64,000 bases of DNA. Origin: Leptodontidium sp. MPI-SDFR-AT-0119 (taxonomy: Eukaryota; Ascomycota; Leotiomycetes; Helotiales; Leptodontidiaceae). Positions 34,326 to 47,400 of the stretch are shown here, piece after piece. How positions within the stretch are numbered: the first letter of the stretch is position 1; every line of letters starts with the position of its first letter. Location: assembly GCA_020726505.1 (NCBI GenBank), contig JAHLEZ010000013.1, forward strand, positions 1,798,001-1,862,000, given 5' to 3'. A program made the position numbers and the translations under genes. Under the pieces are notes generated by a model, which ran no database searches, was not told where the DNA came from, and saw only the letters and a program-made list of their open reading frames with translations.

Positions 34326-36209
34326 AAATAGCAATCATCATCAATATAAAGTCCTCAATCCCATCTCATCCATCCATCCATCCATGATGCGAAGATACAT
34401 ATATATATACGGACGGTAACAGTAGAATTGAAAAAAAGAAAGAAAAAAAAAATTATATAAAATTTTTTTGGGGCCAGAATCGATAGAGTTTTAATTCATT
34501 CATTCATTCACTCATTATCTATCTATCTTACTTCCTTTCCTTCTATCGTGAATGAATGAATGCATACATACATACAAGCTCAAGCTCATGATCATGCTCC
34601 AGAGAGGGAGGGGCATGAGAGATACACAGAGAGAGAGAAAAGGGAAAAGAGAAGGAGAAGGAGAGGGAGAAAGACGATCCATGAAATGCCAGTACCCATC
34701 AATCACTTTAATTCCTTCCTCCTATCCCTCTACCGCTCTATCCATCCATTCCTTACTCACTAGTGACATGGCGTCCCAGAATCCCATGCCTAATGCCCAT
34801 CACTTTCTCTCTCCCTCCCCCCGCGACCGACTATTTACGACATGTCTCATAACCCCGCTCTCGTAGCCAGCTTTCCGGGACCCAGCTCCAGCCTCGATAC
34901 CAACCCAACCCAACCCAATTCCAGCTCTACTCAATCCAACCCAATCCAATCCACCACACAAATCCCTCCGATAAGATGCATCATTCGAATCTCAGCTGGC
35001 TGATAGGCTTGCTTGCCTAGTCTGGACCTGGCCTGGCCTGACCCAGCCTGTGGTCTGGTCTGGTCTGTAACACAACTGCGCTGCGCCCCTGCAAATACCC
35101 TCTCGATCACGTAACACAACACCAACACCAACACCACACCACACCAATCTCAACATCGAATCATATCATCCTTGCGCTCCCGGAACGCCGGTTGCTGGTC
35201 CAGACTGCCGAGTGCAGACCCAACCCAAAATTGAAACCCAAACACAAACACAACACACCACCAACATCATCCAAAATCCAAAACTTGTCACCCCTGGGTG
35301 TTGGTTTCGTTTTCGCTTGAGTTTGGGTTTGGGTTGATTAGGGGGGCGGCGGGCGGGGAGCTCGCTTCGGTCCGCAGCGTCGTACAGGGATATCTCTTTG
35401 AACCAACAGTGGGATTGATTGAGGAGCAGGCAGGGAATGGAAGGGGAACGGGGGCAAGAAATGCCGATTGGGTCCTTCGTCTCGGCGCATTCCGTGATAC
35501 GCTGGATTGAACTGAGATGGGTGCGCTCGCTGGGTATTCAGCAGACAGCAACAAAAGCCCAGACAGCCATGTCGAGCTTCCTGAAATGAGCATACGATGC
35601 GCCACCTTCGAAACACGGAGAGAGAAGTCTGATCGGGGAAGGTGGTAAGTCGATCCGGGCAGCCGCCAGAAATTGCAGGTTGTTCGCACCTCGGTCTAAA
35701 TCGGCGGATTCAAGCAGCAGGCCAGGACAGGGTAGGGCAGGGTAGGGTAGGGTAAAACTGCAGGCGCTTAGAGCTGCATATGCACCTAGCCTGGTCACTC
35801 TGCGCGCGCGCATATTGACCACAATGCGGTTAAGGAGGGCAGGTGAGCCGTCGCCATTTCGTTTCCATGAGAATCCTGCATCCTGCCTCGCCTGCCGTAG
35901 AGACCTCTTCCTGTAGGGGTCTTGCTTGTACCGCATATTCTTCGTCTGGGTAAAGGGGAGAGGAGTTGGATAATGAGATCCCGACGAATCCGAGGGACCT
36001 GGGAGAGAAGAGCCGCGAAATGTCGTGCAGATGGGCGTTTGAAGGGTGGCTTGCTATGCTCTATGAGGAAGGACTCAAGCATCGGCTGGCCGACGGGCAA
36101 TCCAGATGTGCCTAATTGAAGAAATCATGTTAGCTTGGACGTCATAGAGGCAATTTTTGAAATTGAACGAGATTTGTAGTCAGAAATGTGACTTGCGGAT
36201 AGGCAGAAC

Positions 36210-37576
36210 TTACATATTGCAGTAGGCGTGAATTTTCTTGGAGCAAACCTCCCTCTTGACGTTCGCGATCAATCTATCCACGTCTTCTTTCGTCCACTGG
36301 CTCATTCGAGTGAGAGGTGCTATAGTGAGTGCTTCCAAGCCTTGCGTGAGACCGAGATTGTACCACCGTCCAATATCCTTCAGGTGAGGATCGCTCTCCC
36401 ATGGATTCAGAGGAACTTTTATGATCTCCTCCTTGATATCCACGAAGCCTTGTGCGTGGAGCATGGCTCCTGTTTCTCTGTTGTAGGCCAGCGGTCTGTA
36501 AGCGCGGGCTGTCGCATCGAATAGCGCTCTAGTCCATTGTATGATGCTGGAATCTGCGGGGAGGGTACCGTCGTCGCAGCGAGGTTCCATATCGATTTCC
36601 ACATGCTCGATCCATCCGTATTGTGGTTTTAAATGCCTGCAATCGTCAGTCTCTGCTTCGAACCTCGGATCTAGATATCCTACCTGAAGATTTGCGCGTA
36701 TGTAGCTGGCCAGTTGCTTATACTGCCTGCCAGCATCCGCATATGGATCATATCCCAAGAATCAACATCGCACCAGAACCATGGGGACTCGATATCTCTC
36801 TGGTGGAAAATCAGGTTCGGGGGGATTCTGCAAACAATCAGCATTCGCGCCTCTTGCATGAAGTTCCAATCAATCCTTACTGTGCAGGCTGTATCAGTGC
36901 AAGATCAACTCCTTGAACCTCCACGCCGTAATGGTGATATTTCCTGCTTAGAATTAGCCCAGTCCTCCATCTCCACTCTTCCAACTGGGCGCCTTACTCT
37001 GCCATGTCAATTGCCCATATACCTGTCCCACAACCCAAATCCAGTACTCTTGGACCCTTGTCGTAATTCTGCGTGAATATTGTGGAGTGTAATGCCTCGC
37101 GCCTGGCGACAGAGAATATCTTGTGGTAGATGTCCATGCGATCCATCTCGTCCTGCCCCTCAGTTAGCCCAGCATCCAGGACCAATCTTTCACCCAGCCT
37201 GCAAAGCCTGCAGAGCAGAGCACTGAGGAATCCGCCTCATAACTCACCTCATCGATCGGGAACATGTATTTGCCTTTGCGGAAGCCGGAGTATGTACGTC
37301 CATGTTCCATGTAATTTGGCGGTGGGGGGTGGTTCGTCTGGTGTTCGGGGCGGGTGGCCAGGGGGGGCAGTCTGGAGGGGTCTTGTCAGTACCAACTCAA
37401 TTATGAAGGAGAAGGCAGGAAATGAAGCCGCAGATTCTCTGTAGTGTTTGGGAAGAATCTGCGAAGTTTATAGATGTGTTTGGGAAGGGTGGAGAGTGCA
37501 GCGAAGGGGAGAACGCCCGCAGAATCCTAATCTTCAGCCAGCAGTTGGAATCTTGCACGTACCCATTGGTAGCCAT
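36210..37576 (-). CDS. LaeA-like S-adenosylmethionine-dependent methyltransferase, six exons
   Basis: A 308-aa second member of the LaeA/UMTA/TAM group. Exons in transcription order: 37576-37563 (only 14 bases), 37371-37248, 37152-36998, 36943-36881, 36827-36684, 36636-36210; phases all agree. Hallmarks: [20 protein letters not shown], then [18 protein letters not shown]-binding motif [18 protein letters not shown] (residues 82-94), [40 protein letters not shown], and [18 protein letters not shown]. The 14-base first exon and 191 bp first intron are the least certain part; the splice gives MATNG followed by a Pro-rich linker. It is isolated: about 6 kb of gene-poor DNA lies on one side and 13 kb on the other. 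Role could be regulatory (LaeA-type) or a metabolic methylation. Confidence 0.85.
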
Positions 37577-37724
37577 GGCCACAACCATGACAATTATGTA
37601 TGAGAGGGAAAAGTGTCGCAAAGTTCGGTGGTACTCTCAGTGTATTATCTGCTGTTCGAAGTAGGTGGAATGATCGTGTATTCGTAGAGTGCTAGATTCG
37701 ACTGAAGTGCAGATGGTTGCAAAG

Positions 37725-37741
37725 TGGTGGTGGTGGTGGTG
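37725..37741 (+). repeat. (GGT)n microsatellite
   Basis: Tandem GGT triplets upstream of the minus-strand methyltransferase; on the transcript side this reads ACC. Confidence 0.8.
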
Positions 37742-39352
37742 GAAGAGAGAATTTGAGAGTGAGGTGGTGATGGTGCGGTGGTTGAAAGTGGAAGTGGAAG
37801 TAGAAGTGACGAAGTGGATTTGGGTTTGGGTTTGGGTTGGGTAGAAGTGGAGTGGGTTTGGTGACGGTGAAGGCTGCTTGCTTGCTTGGTTGCTGGCTGA
37901 GGTACTTATTTGGCGTCAGATTGTCTTGGGTCAGGGAAACGAGAGGAGGGGAGTGGAGGGGAAGGAAGGAAGGAGAAGGAAGGAAGGAAATGAAAAGGGA
38001 ATAAAAGAAGGGGAGGGAGTAGTGGTATGTAAGTAAGTAAGTAAGTAATTGACTGACCGACTGACTGACTGAATGACTGACTGGTGGATACCAAAGGGCA
38101 CGCAGCAAGCACGCAGCAAGCACGGTTAGGTAGGTGGCAGGTGGTAGGTTGGTAGGTAGGTAGAGTGCAGGTGGTAATGGAATGAACGAATCGACTAGAG
38201 GTCGAGGCAGGTACTGACTGGTAGGTAGGTCGGCAAGGTCAGGCTGGCTGGCTGGCTGGCAGGATGGTACGTCGGTAGGTAGGTGATGTACCGTCGTCTC
38301 GGGGGTCAGTCCACTGCTAAGAAGACCCAGTCCAATTCCCAGTTCCCAGTTCCCAGTCCCAGTTCCCCCTCTCTCCTCTGATATGTGGCTGTCCCTGAAC
38401 CTGAACTCCCAACCTAAACTCCCTTCCCTGGATGGCAGAGTGCCTGCTTCTGGGAAGGCGCCTTTGCCTTACTTTACTCTGACCTGCGCTCACCCACTCG
38501 CACACCTGGCGCGGACGCTCTGCTGTAGGGTATGGTGGTATGGTAGGTGTATGGCAGACTGAACCCAGCACCCAGCACCCAGCAGCCCAGCAGCCCAGCA
38601 GCCCAGCACGGTGTATTCTGACGAATGAACACGCCTGTGACCCTTACTTGGCTGCTCTTCCCAGTCCCAGTCCAAGTCCTAGTCCCAGTCAGTGGCACTC
38701 AAGCACTGTGGCACTGTTCCAGTCCCAGTCCCAGCACTCGGTGCGTGCGCGCAAAAAAACTCCTTGTCCTTGTCCTTGGGACGCGGGAATGGCACCGACG
38801 GCACCGTAGCGTGGTAGGTAGCGTACTTTGGAATAGCGTAGCGCAGGACAGTGAGTTGCAGTGCAGCGCAGTTAGTGGACTGTGATCCCCCGTTGTGCCC
38901 TGTGTGCTGTGTTTGCTGGCTCTGTTCTCTCGCCGCCTGCTTGGGTAGCCCGTGTGTTTGTTTGGTAGTTGGCTGGCTGGCTGGCCGGCCGCAGATGGAT
39001 AACTTGGTCCTGGCTTCGAGTGGCTTGCAGCTGATAGATGAATGGATACCTAGGTAGTGGAGAGTGGATTGGGTGGCCCGGCTGGTGTTCTAGCGCTGCC
39101 TCCTAAAGTAGGCTGTCTTGTGGGTGTCCAGCGCTGCGGTATGGGGATAGAATGTGATGGGATGTGAAGCTCGGTTGGAGAGTTTTGGGCGAATTTGACG
39201 AAAAAGGATCGCCCTCTGGTGTTTGTGTTTGACTCGTGGGTAGAAGCTAGGATTGGATGAGACTGGATGGGATGGGATGAAGATTAGATGAGGTAGTAGT
39301 GTAGTGTAGTGTAGTGTGAACGCCCAGCCCAGCCTTGAATCGAATGGGAGGG

Positions 39353-39375
39353 ATGGGATGGGATGGGATGGGATG
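39353..39375 (+). repeat. (GGGAT)n microsatellite
   Basis: Tandem GGGAT units in a G-rich block of the gene desert. Confidence 0.85.
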
Positions 39376-41107
39376 GTCCTTGAAGAGAGCAGGTTTTCGG
39401 ACTCGGTGTCTGCACTCGCGCTGAGGTTTATTTCCTAGTGGCTATTGATCAGTTGGATAAGTGCAGTAGTCGATCTTTTTGAGGGCATTCCGGGATTTGA
39501 TGTTCTTATTCTTGTTTCTCGTTTGCTGGCTGCTGATGAGTGAGTCGATGTCCAGAACCAGAACCAGATACTGATCCAAGATGTCCAATTGACAGATCAA
39601 ATACTGGCTTCCTCCCCCGAATTTAAATCAAAAAAATGTTCACTCCTCCTAGATACGTGGGTCCTGCAGGTACGCGCTGAAAAAGTTGGTAAAATGCAGG
39701 CGGGTATCAAAAAAGGGTTCGTCTTCTCTCCTCTCTGTGCTTGTGCTTCCCAGCGGGTAAGAAGTTCTCTTTTCGAACACCCACTCCGTTCTCACCACTA
39801 ACTGAAAAATAACTAAAAATAATAATAAACCGGCACGAGGCAGCGGATAAAGAATCAAGGGAGAAAAAAAGAAGGCGTTGTTGGTTTCGTTTCGAATATT
39901 CAGACCTGGCCAAGGGGGAGGCTGAGCTGAGCACGGGCTGATATGGGGGGGACCGAATATACCCTGTTAACAACCTTGTGAAAGGATGGTGATCTGGAGA
40001 TTTTTTGTATCAGGAAGCGAATCGATCGATGGTGATGAGATTGTACCCTGCGGTGGCTGCGCCGTCTGTGTCTTGTCTTACTTGCTGCTGCTGCTGCTGG
40101 CGCTTGAAGATCCGGAATTATGCGAAATATCTGTATCTTCCTGTCTCCTTTGAGAGAGCCTTGCAGTTCGCCAAGCCGTACATACAGTACCTATTGTAAT
40201 GTAAATGCAATAGTCAAACTTCCGTGCCTCCTTCAAGCAGCCAGCCAGCTACTGGTTGGTTCTCCGTGTTGGTGGTGTCTTGTGGCTATCCTTCTTCCCT
40301 TCTCTGGAATCAGGCTTGTCCTCCTATTCGCACGTTCGAAACGCAAGATGACGGATCCGGTGCCAGAGAACCGCAGAATGGGGAATCCAATCAATCGATG
40401 GAACCGCTGGCTGGTTGCGTTGGTTGCGTTGGGTTGGTGTCGTGGCTTTGATTGATCCTACGCTAGTGAACCTTCTCGTTCCATCTGACTACAAGCTGGG
40501 ATGATTGGGTAAAGGTAGGGGGTGAGGGACGGATGGAGGCTTTCACGGAGATGAGATGAAACGAAACAATCGTCTGCAATGGTCTAGGATTTTGGATGAT
40601 CCAGTGGAGTTGATTTGTTGTTCCAGTTAATTCCTATGCGAGAGGATGGAGTCCGTCACCGTAGTAGAGCCGTCGTGGCAGAACAAGTGAGTAGGAAAGG
40701 AGATTTCCAGCAGAACAGCGCGATAAGCCTGCTTATATATTTTCTATCAATTTCTGCTGTACTATGTGACAGACAAAAATAAACCTCTCCGACAGGATGA
40801 ATGACTATGTCTGACTGGATCGTCGTGGGAGTGTACGGACAGACATACATCCGCCCAACCAGTTAGGTTAGCAAAGCTAGCATCCAGACAAGTAGGCTAG
40901 AAGCTGAATTCTAGACCTTGTAATATTTTAGTCCTTTTGTATTCGTAATTTATATTCTAATAAAAACTCCTCGTCCCTGCCAGGGAAGTTCTAGTTGTAA
41001 TCAATTTACTTTTTCTCCTCTTTATTCTGTCACACTAACCCCGCAACTCCTCTCTCAACCGCCTCAGAATAAAACCCAGCTTTCTGGGTCATATCAAGTC
41101 ACACCGT

Positions 41108-41142
41108 CGCCATCACCGTCTCACCGTCTCACCGTCTCACCG
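41108..41142 (+). repeat. (CACCGTCT)n repeat
   Basis: About four tandem octamer units of CACCGTCT in a C-rich block. Confidence 0.85.
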
Positions 41143-42841
41143 TCACACAACCAATCTGTGCCTCTCTCGATTCACCAAACTCCCAACAATTAAAACCCAG
41201 CAAGCCCATCGGAATATTCTTGTGCCACCCAGCACCAGCACCCAGTCGGTGTATCCTTATCCTTGTCCATGGCCCAAGCGGTGTTACAGTGCTGCACCGT
41301 ACACGGGGATGAGGTCGGTGATGTACTGGGATGGAGGGCCTTGTCGATATTTCTGAGTCTTCGGTCTGTTGGATTGCTTGATGGCTTGGTTATTGTTCTT
41401 GTTGACTGGTTTCCCTGTACGAGTACGGCACCATGATATTATGTGGAGAGGAAATTTCCGTATACTTCTCTATCTCCATTTCCGAGCAAAGGAAAGGAGA
41501 CATGAACAGGCGAGATGAGGCGATGATGATCAGCTCAAGACACATCGAAACGCTAACGAAGAAATTCAAAAGATTCAAGACAGCACCAAGCCAGCGGTTC
41601 GCCCGTCTTCAAGGTCTCAGGAGCGAGAAGAGATAATTTTGCACCGCATGTTGGAAAAGAAGTGAGACATATGCAATGTACCAATTACCAGACCTAGAAA
41701 TCATCCAAGCACATCTGAGAAGTGGCTTCCTCTCAACTCGCACTCTGGGTGCTGGATGTAACACAGCGTAGTAGTCAGGGTCCCGACAGTTTGGGTCGCC
41801 AACCAGAACTCACACTGGGGCACTGGGCAGCCGAAGAGGCGGGTCGAGAGATGGGTCCGCACCCGCACCAGACCGCACTCTGATTTCGGAACAGGACTGA
41901 CCCAAACTCGTGTTAGTATTTCTTCTAACGAATGATGGAAATGAGAGAAAAGAAAATGGAACCAGAACGAGGATGGCAGCTGAACAACCAACAATCACCC
42001 CCTCAAATCAAGGACGTCAGATCTTGCACACTAACAACTTCAGAGGTCTTCGATACAACCGAATACTAACCCAACAGACAAATAATATCCCTCCACTCAA
42101 TCCCCAAGCCGGTTTTCTATCCCCACCGCTTTATCTCTCTCTCCGAAATCCCAACCAGACCACCAGCCAAAATTCAATCCAATTCAATCCCACCAACAGA
42201 AAAGTCCACCAACGACACTATTCCAGCGAATGCCAAGCACGGCCTCGTGCTGACGCTGCACCAGCCCACCAACCTTACGCCGCATCAATACTTACAAGGA
42301 CTGACAATACCAACCAGAGTGTTTACCACATCACCATCTCATCTCATACCGTACTGCACATCCGGTGCTAGTTCCGGTCCAATACTCGTTTTTCCCAAGA
42401 TACCTCATGCAAAAGAAATAGAAAGATGTCAACTAGCTAATGTCTGCTTTACATATACTTTGATAAAAACGCTGCCGTTCTACTGTAGAAGTGGAGATCC
42501 TCTCTTCCAGAAAGTTTTCATTTCCTTCCTCCAGTCCATTAACCCACCCACCCACTCACTCACTCACTCACTTCGGAAACCCAACAGAAACAAGTCGATC
42601 CGACCCGACGGGCAGAAGAGAGAGAAAACTCAAGCGAGCCGCACCGCACCGCACCGAAACCCACCAGAGCGCCACGCTCCCCTTCCTTCCCGAGAGGATT
42701 CATCATCCATATGCATATGTACGATTGCGGCCCATAGAACGCAGATATTCCGTGAGGGCGTGGGTTAATGATTGTGATTCGCTGCCTGGTATCGAGATGC
42801 TGGGACCAGAAAGCCAACACCATCCACACTTTAGCCAAGAC

Positions 42842-42864
42842 GAGAGAGAGAGAGAGAGAGAGAG
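42842..42864 (+). repeat. (GA)n microsatellite
   Basis: About eleven GA dinucleotides in the gene desert. Confidence 0.9.
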
Positions 42865-44452
42865 TCTAGATTCTGGAATTAATATAAGGCTGTTCTATAT
42901 GTGGGGGATACAGTAGGATAGGATAGGTTAAAATAGATTAGATATAAGGTCGATAGGCACCACGTACATAATCTAGGCGACGGGTATGTCATATGAGGGA
43001 ATGGATATGCGGATGTTGAGCCTCGATCTTCTTGCTTTTTTCCTTTCGGTGCGGTGCAGTAAATTACTTTATGTCTCCAACTGGTTTGGGACTGGTTCCG
43101 TCCTTGACAGCGGTAAGAGGTAGTTTACAAAAATACCTCCCTACCTTACCTACCCGCCGCGGTGGTTCAGCTTGCTGGCACTACACACCAAATCACAGCA
43201 TATCACATCACAGCACACCGCATAACCGTAACCCACAACGCTGGCTCCACCCAACTCCTCGGATCCTAGGTTCCCAGCCTCTCGGTATCCTTATACCTGT
43301 ACATCTGACACTATCACATTTCATGCGGGAAACGGGTACCTCCTACATGTCCTGTACTGTTTTAAAATCCAGACGTCCGTCCGTCTTCCAGAAGGGTGGT
43401 GAGAGTAAGCGCTGGGCTGCGTATGAAGAATATGCATTTGGTACCCAATCGGAGAAGAAGTAGAAGTCAAGGGGAGGTTTCGTGACGCCTGCAATGATCC
43501 AACGCATGAGAGATGTGAGGAAGGGAAGGAAAAGGAAAAGGGAAGAGGGAAATCCGTGATGCGGTGTGCGAATGAATCCCAGTGGTGTGGTTCAGCGCAC
43601 TGTTCAGATGATACGAGGGAGGGGCGTAGACTACTTTCACGCCCACCTGGCCCTCGTCTCTTCGCACCTCAACAGTGATCTCAAGCCTCACCGTCTGTCG
43701 TCCGGAGGAAATAGACAATGTAATGGTCTTTTCTGCAAGCCCATGATATCAAACATGATTTACTTACCGCCTATTAATCGGACGGATGGAAGTATCTCTC
43801 CTTATGAACTCTAGATACTGTGTACAGTACTCTACAAAAGTATAATACCCCTCATCTCAACTGAGATAAGGACCCTTTATCCTTATCCTTATCTCCCTCT
43901 TCCTCTCCCACGAACTCAAAAACTCAAAAGCCAAAGTCAAACTCAAACCCAAACTCAATTCCAACCCCTCCCTGCAAGCCCTTCCTCCAGCTTTCCTTCG
44001 ACCAACCCGAACCGAAAAAACTATCACACCCGCCTCAGCCGCGCAAAACAAACTCTTCCCTGTCTCTGTATAAATCTGCCTATCCATCCTCATTTACGTA
44101 CATAATCGCACAGACCTTTCCTTCCGTCCCCTGCACCAAAAACCCACCAAACCCAACCCCTGCCCGGGCTGAGTGAGACAGCCCGCTCACTAACCCCTGT
44201 CTCAAGCCACAACACACACCCAAGCAAAATGAGCAGGGAATATGCGTCCCAGGCCGTCGGGTGGGTGGTGTGAGGCCAGAGAGAGTGCTTGGGATTGGTT
44301 GGCTCGGCTAGTTGGTAGGGAGGGGTGGCTGAGCCGAGGTGGATGAGAGAGGGTTTGGTGGTTCGCTTGTGCTTTGCTTTTTCTTGCTGGAGCTGAGCTG
44401 GGTTGAGGTGGATTAATGAGTGATGGATTTTGAGATATTTGACTTGGACTCC

Positions 44453-44468
44453 AAAAAAAAAAAAAAAA
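44453..44468 (+). repeat. Poly-A tract
   Basis: Sixteen consecutive A residues in the gene desert, just right of the C-to-G composition switch at 44.25 kb. Confidence 0.95.
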
Positions 44469-47400
44469 GATTTAATATGGGAGATTTAAGGGAAAGAAGA
44501 ACGTGAGTTGCATTTCGGTGTATCGATAGATACGGTGTAGGTAAGTGCAGCACGAAATTTTTACAAGGGATGACTGAAGGGGGGAGGGACAGGACATGAG
44601 TCAAGTGGGTAGGTAATTCTCCACATTCAAATCTATCTCCTCTCCTCCGTCAAACACTGCGTTCAGCTTGTCAACCCGAGTTGCTTTAATTTCGTTCTAC
44701 GGCCTCTTTTCCTCTACGTTTCTGGTTTCCATGTCAATATGTTAGTATTCTATCCAGTCTGCGTGATTATTATTCATCCCTCTATCATTCATTCCTTTCT
44801 CCTCCCTGCATTTCCTTTCCACCTTTCCTGGCTACTTGCCGAGGTCCTATCTCCTAAATATTCACTTCAGTACCATCAAACCGGGCAGCGAGCATTTATT
44901 CGCACATTCGCTTCACCGATCGTCCCCTGCCTTAACCAGAGTACCGGTACACTTGTACGGATCCAGCAACATCCTGCGTATCTAGAGTCCAAAGGGGAGA
45001 AATTCTCTCTTCTTTTTTTTCACGGCCTTACGGAATTTCAGAAGAACCCGTGGCATTGGGTTGTAGGTGTCATGACCTTGACGATCTAGCTCCATCAATC
45101 ATTAGGGTACGGAAGTCGCGGGGTTCTCAGCGTCTGACGATCTGCATGTTCGTGTGTGGAATAGGAAGGAGAGACGACTAGGGGAAGGTAAGTGGCGCGA
45201 TCGACTGTGGACGGCAGTGGAATTAGATAGTGCAGGAATTGGTTTGGTGACCTGGTTTTGTTCTTTTGATTTTGAGTTTGGAGGTGCGTCGTGTTTCTTC
45301 TGTCTACGGGGATGGACAGGTCTTACAGTAAGCCGAGATTTGTTTTCTCGATTTGAGGTATTATTGATGGAAATTTTCTCTGTAGTCTAGGAAGATCTGA
45401 AGATACTGAAGGATGTTGTGTTGGGATCTAGGCAGGCATTGCCTGACAGTAGTAGGTTTGAAGAATCTGGGAGGCAGTTGTTGTATTTCACTTGTCTCTA
45501 GCTTTGTAATTTATTGTCTGCGACTTCGGTGAATCGGTGCACTCAAGATGTTGATGAACGCTTCTTCAAGCCAAGCTTCCTAAAGATCTGTTGTCAAGCG
45601 AGCGGCTGACCTGAATCGTAGGTATTCGCGTTACGCACGGCCATTTCTTCAAGTCGAGGGAAAACAATACACCATGTTTGTCTTTCACTTATTACGTCCT
45701 CTTTGAGACCGACAGTCGTTTGCCTCCCCGCAGGCACTACTTTGCTCACAACCTAGATCGCGAGCCTAAGATCATCCTTTTACTTTTTTCTTTCTTTGCT
45801 GGGATGAGAAAGGTCTTCTCAATTCGATATCTTCCTTCATTGCCAGGATCATATCCTCGCCGAGTCCAAGACCCCGAAGACCTCCTTCATCTACATCTCG
45901 TCTCAATCGCCGATCCTGAACTTCATCCCTCGTACACCCTTCTCTCCCAAGTACCACCATCGGGGACTATTCAAGTCATCAAAAGCTACATCAAATCCAA
46001 ATCTTAGTCCTACACAGACTACCACAACCCAATATCCAGGTCCTTGGGACATAATCCTGTGACTTCCCGCGAGTACGGTGATTAAGTTCTTGTATGCACA
46101 GTACAACTCTCGGGGATCAGGTACCCAACATCGGAGAAATCGGACATGGGCAGTGACATTCTGCTAGGCCTCGTGTTGCGGAGTGGCTTTTGGTGGAGGG
46201 TACAAAATGTTTATCTACGACTGTGTCACAGTGGAACGGAGGACTTGGGCATCTGCAGATGACGAGTCGAGGTGCATGCATGGTGGCTGGGAACCATGCC
46301 CCCTCGTGTCTCAGGGATATAGGACGATCATATGGATTTCCTCGTTCGAAGAGGAAGGTGTGGAAGAAGTCAATAATTCCTGAGCCCTCGACATGACCAC
46401 CGACTTCGTAACCAAGCCCAGATATCAGCAAGACATCACACCCTCAAACAAACAATCATCAGACATATCCTGCACCGAACATCAAACTATTGCTTACCTG
46501 CATCACCATCCCTCCCATGTTTGAGAAATCCCCGAAGCTGGATCACACCCTATTCGTGAGAGTGTACCGCCGCCTTGGAACCGACACGGTCACCTGGTTG
46601 ATTTACAGGCCTCTATTCGAGAGCCCGCCCTTCCATCGGCCTGCTGCAGTATCTTTCTCCCTGGCCCCACAGACGAGGCCGGCAACGACCACTCATCCCG
46701 ACCGCCATTTCACATCCGAGAGTGAAGGCCGATTCCAGACACTATTTATCCCTCCATCGCACAGGGCCTTGCGTCGCCAACATGTTGATCAAGAGACTTC
46801 ATTGGCAGGTCTGTAACATCCTCGCACATCGAGAAACATTACCTGCATCTAGAATCCGACACTCTGGCACCCCAAAGCATCTCTCGGCTTTGACTCAGTG
46901 CTTCGCGATGAGTGGTCATCTTGCCACACACCGCAATATGGAGCAATTTATTTGTTTATGCCATGGATGCACATGTGGAAAATGATTTCGATGGCATGCA
47001 TGCACGAATGTCTAGGATTTGTGCCACACCAAGTGGAAGGTGAAATGCTTCTCAGACTTCAACACCAGGTCTCAAACCAAAACATCTGCACTCCTCCAAA
47101 CACCAAGTCTCACGATGAGGAAGCGAGACAAATGTCCCGCAATACCCAAAGCCATCAAGCTCACGGCCCGAAGCGATGGTCTTACCGTGCGTGCTGGTCC
47201 AATACGAACCGTGCACAAGGAGACTTATGGAGCAAGTTCTAGTTCTCTAGCGGGATGGGATGGGACACGGTTCATGCTTGCTCCGAAAGTACCGAGAAGA
47301 GACGAGTCCGTGCAGCCATCACGAACGCCACCAATATATCGGAGTGATATGTCACACTTTAAGACCTTTGAGGTTTGAAAGCAGGTCTCCATTCGGACCG

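Larger units (their letters stand above)
30338..36209. other. Gene-poor intergenic DNA, 5.9 kb
   Basis: No coding region is supported. The stretch carries a diverged tandem duplication (32467-32979), several homopolymers, CATCC-type simple repeats, a 17-bp minisatellite and a long C/A-rich plus strand from about 33.5 to 35.3 kb that turns G-rich near 35.3 kb. Long ORFs at 33549-34419 are translations of simple repeats. Confidence 0.7.

Noticed and set aside
33549..34419. Long overlapping ORFs rich in His, Pro and Ser
   Set aside because: They are translations of CATCC and CCAACC simple repeats, with no conserved domain or normal amino-acid composition.
35729..35755. GGGTAGGGTAGGG-like tract, possible interstitial telomere repeat
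   Set aside because: The unit is GGGTA, not TTAGGG, and is only a few imperfect copies.
45678..46007. 109-codon ORF in the gene desert
   Set aside because: Begins hydrophobic but lacks a signal peptide pattern, domain or coding-like neighbours.
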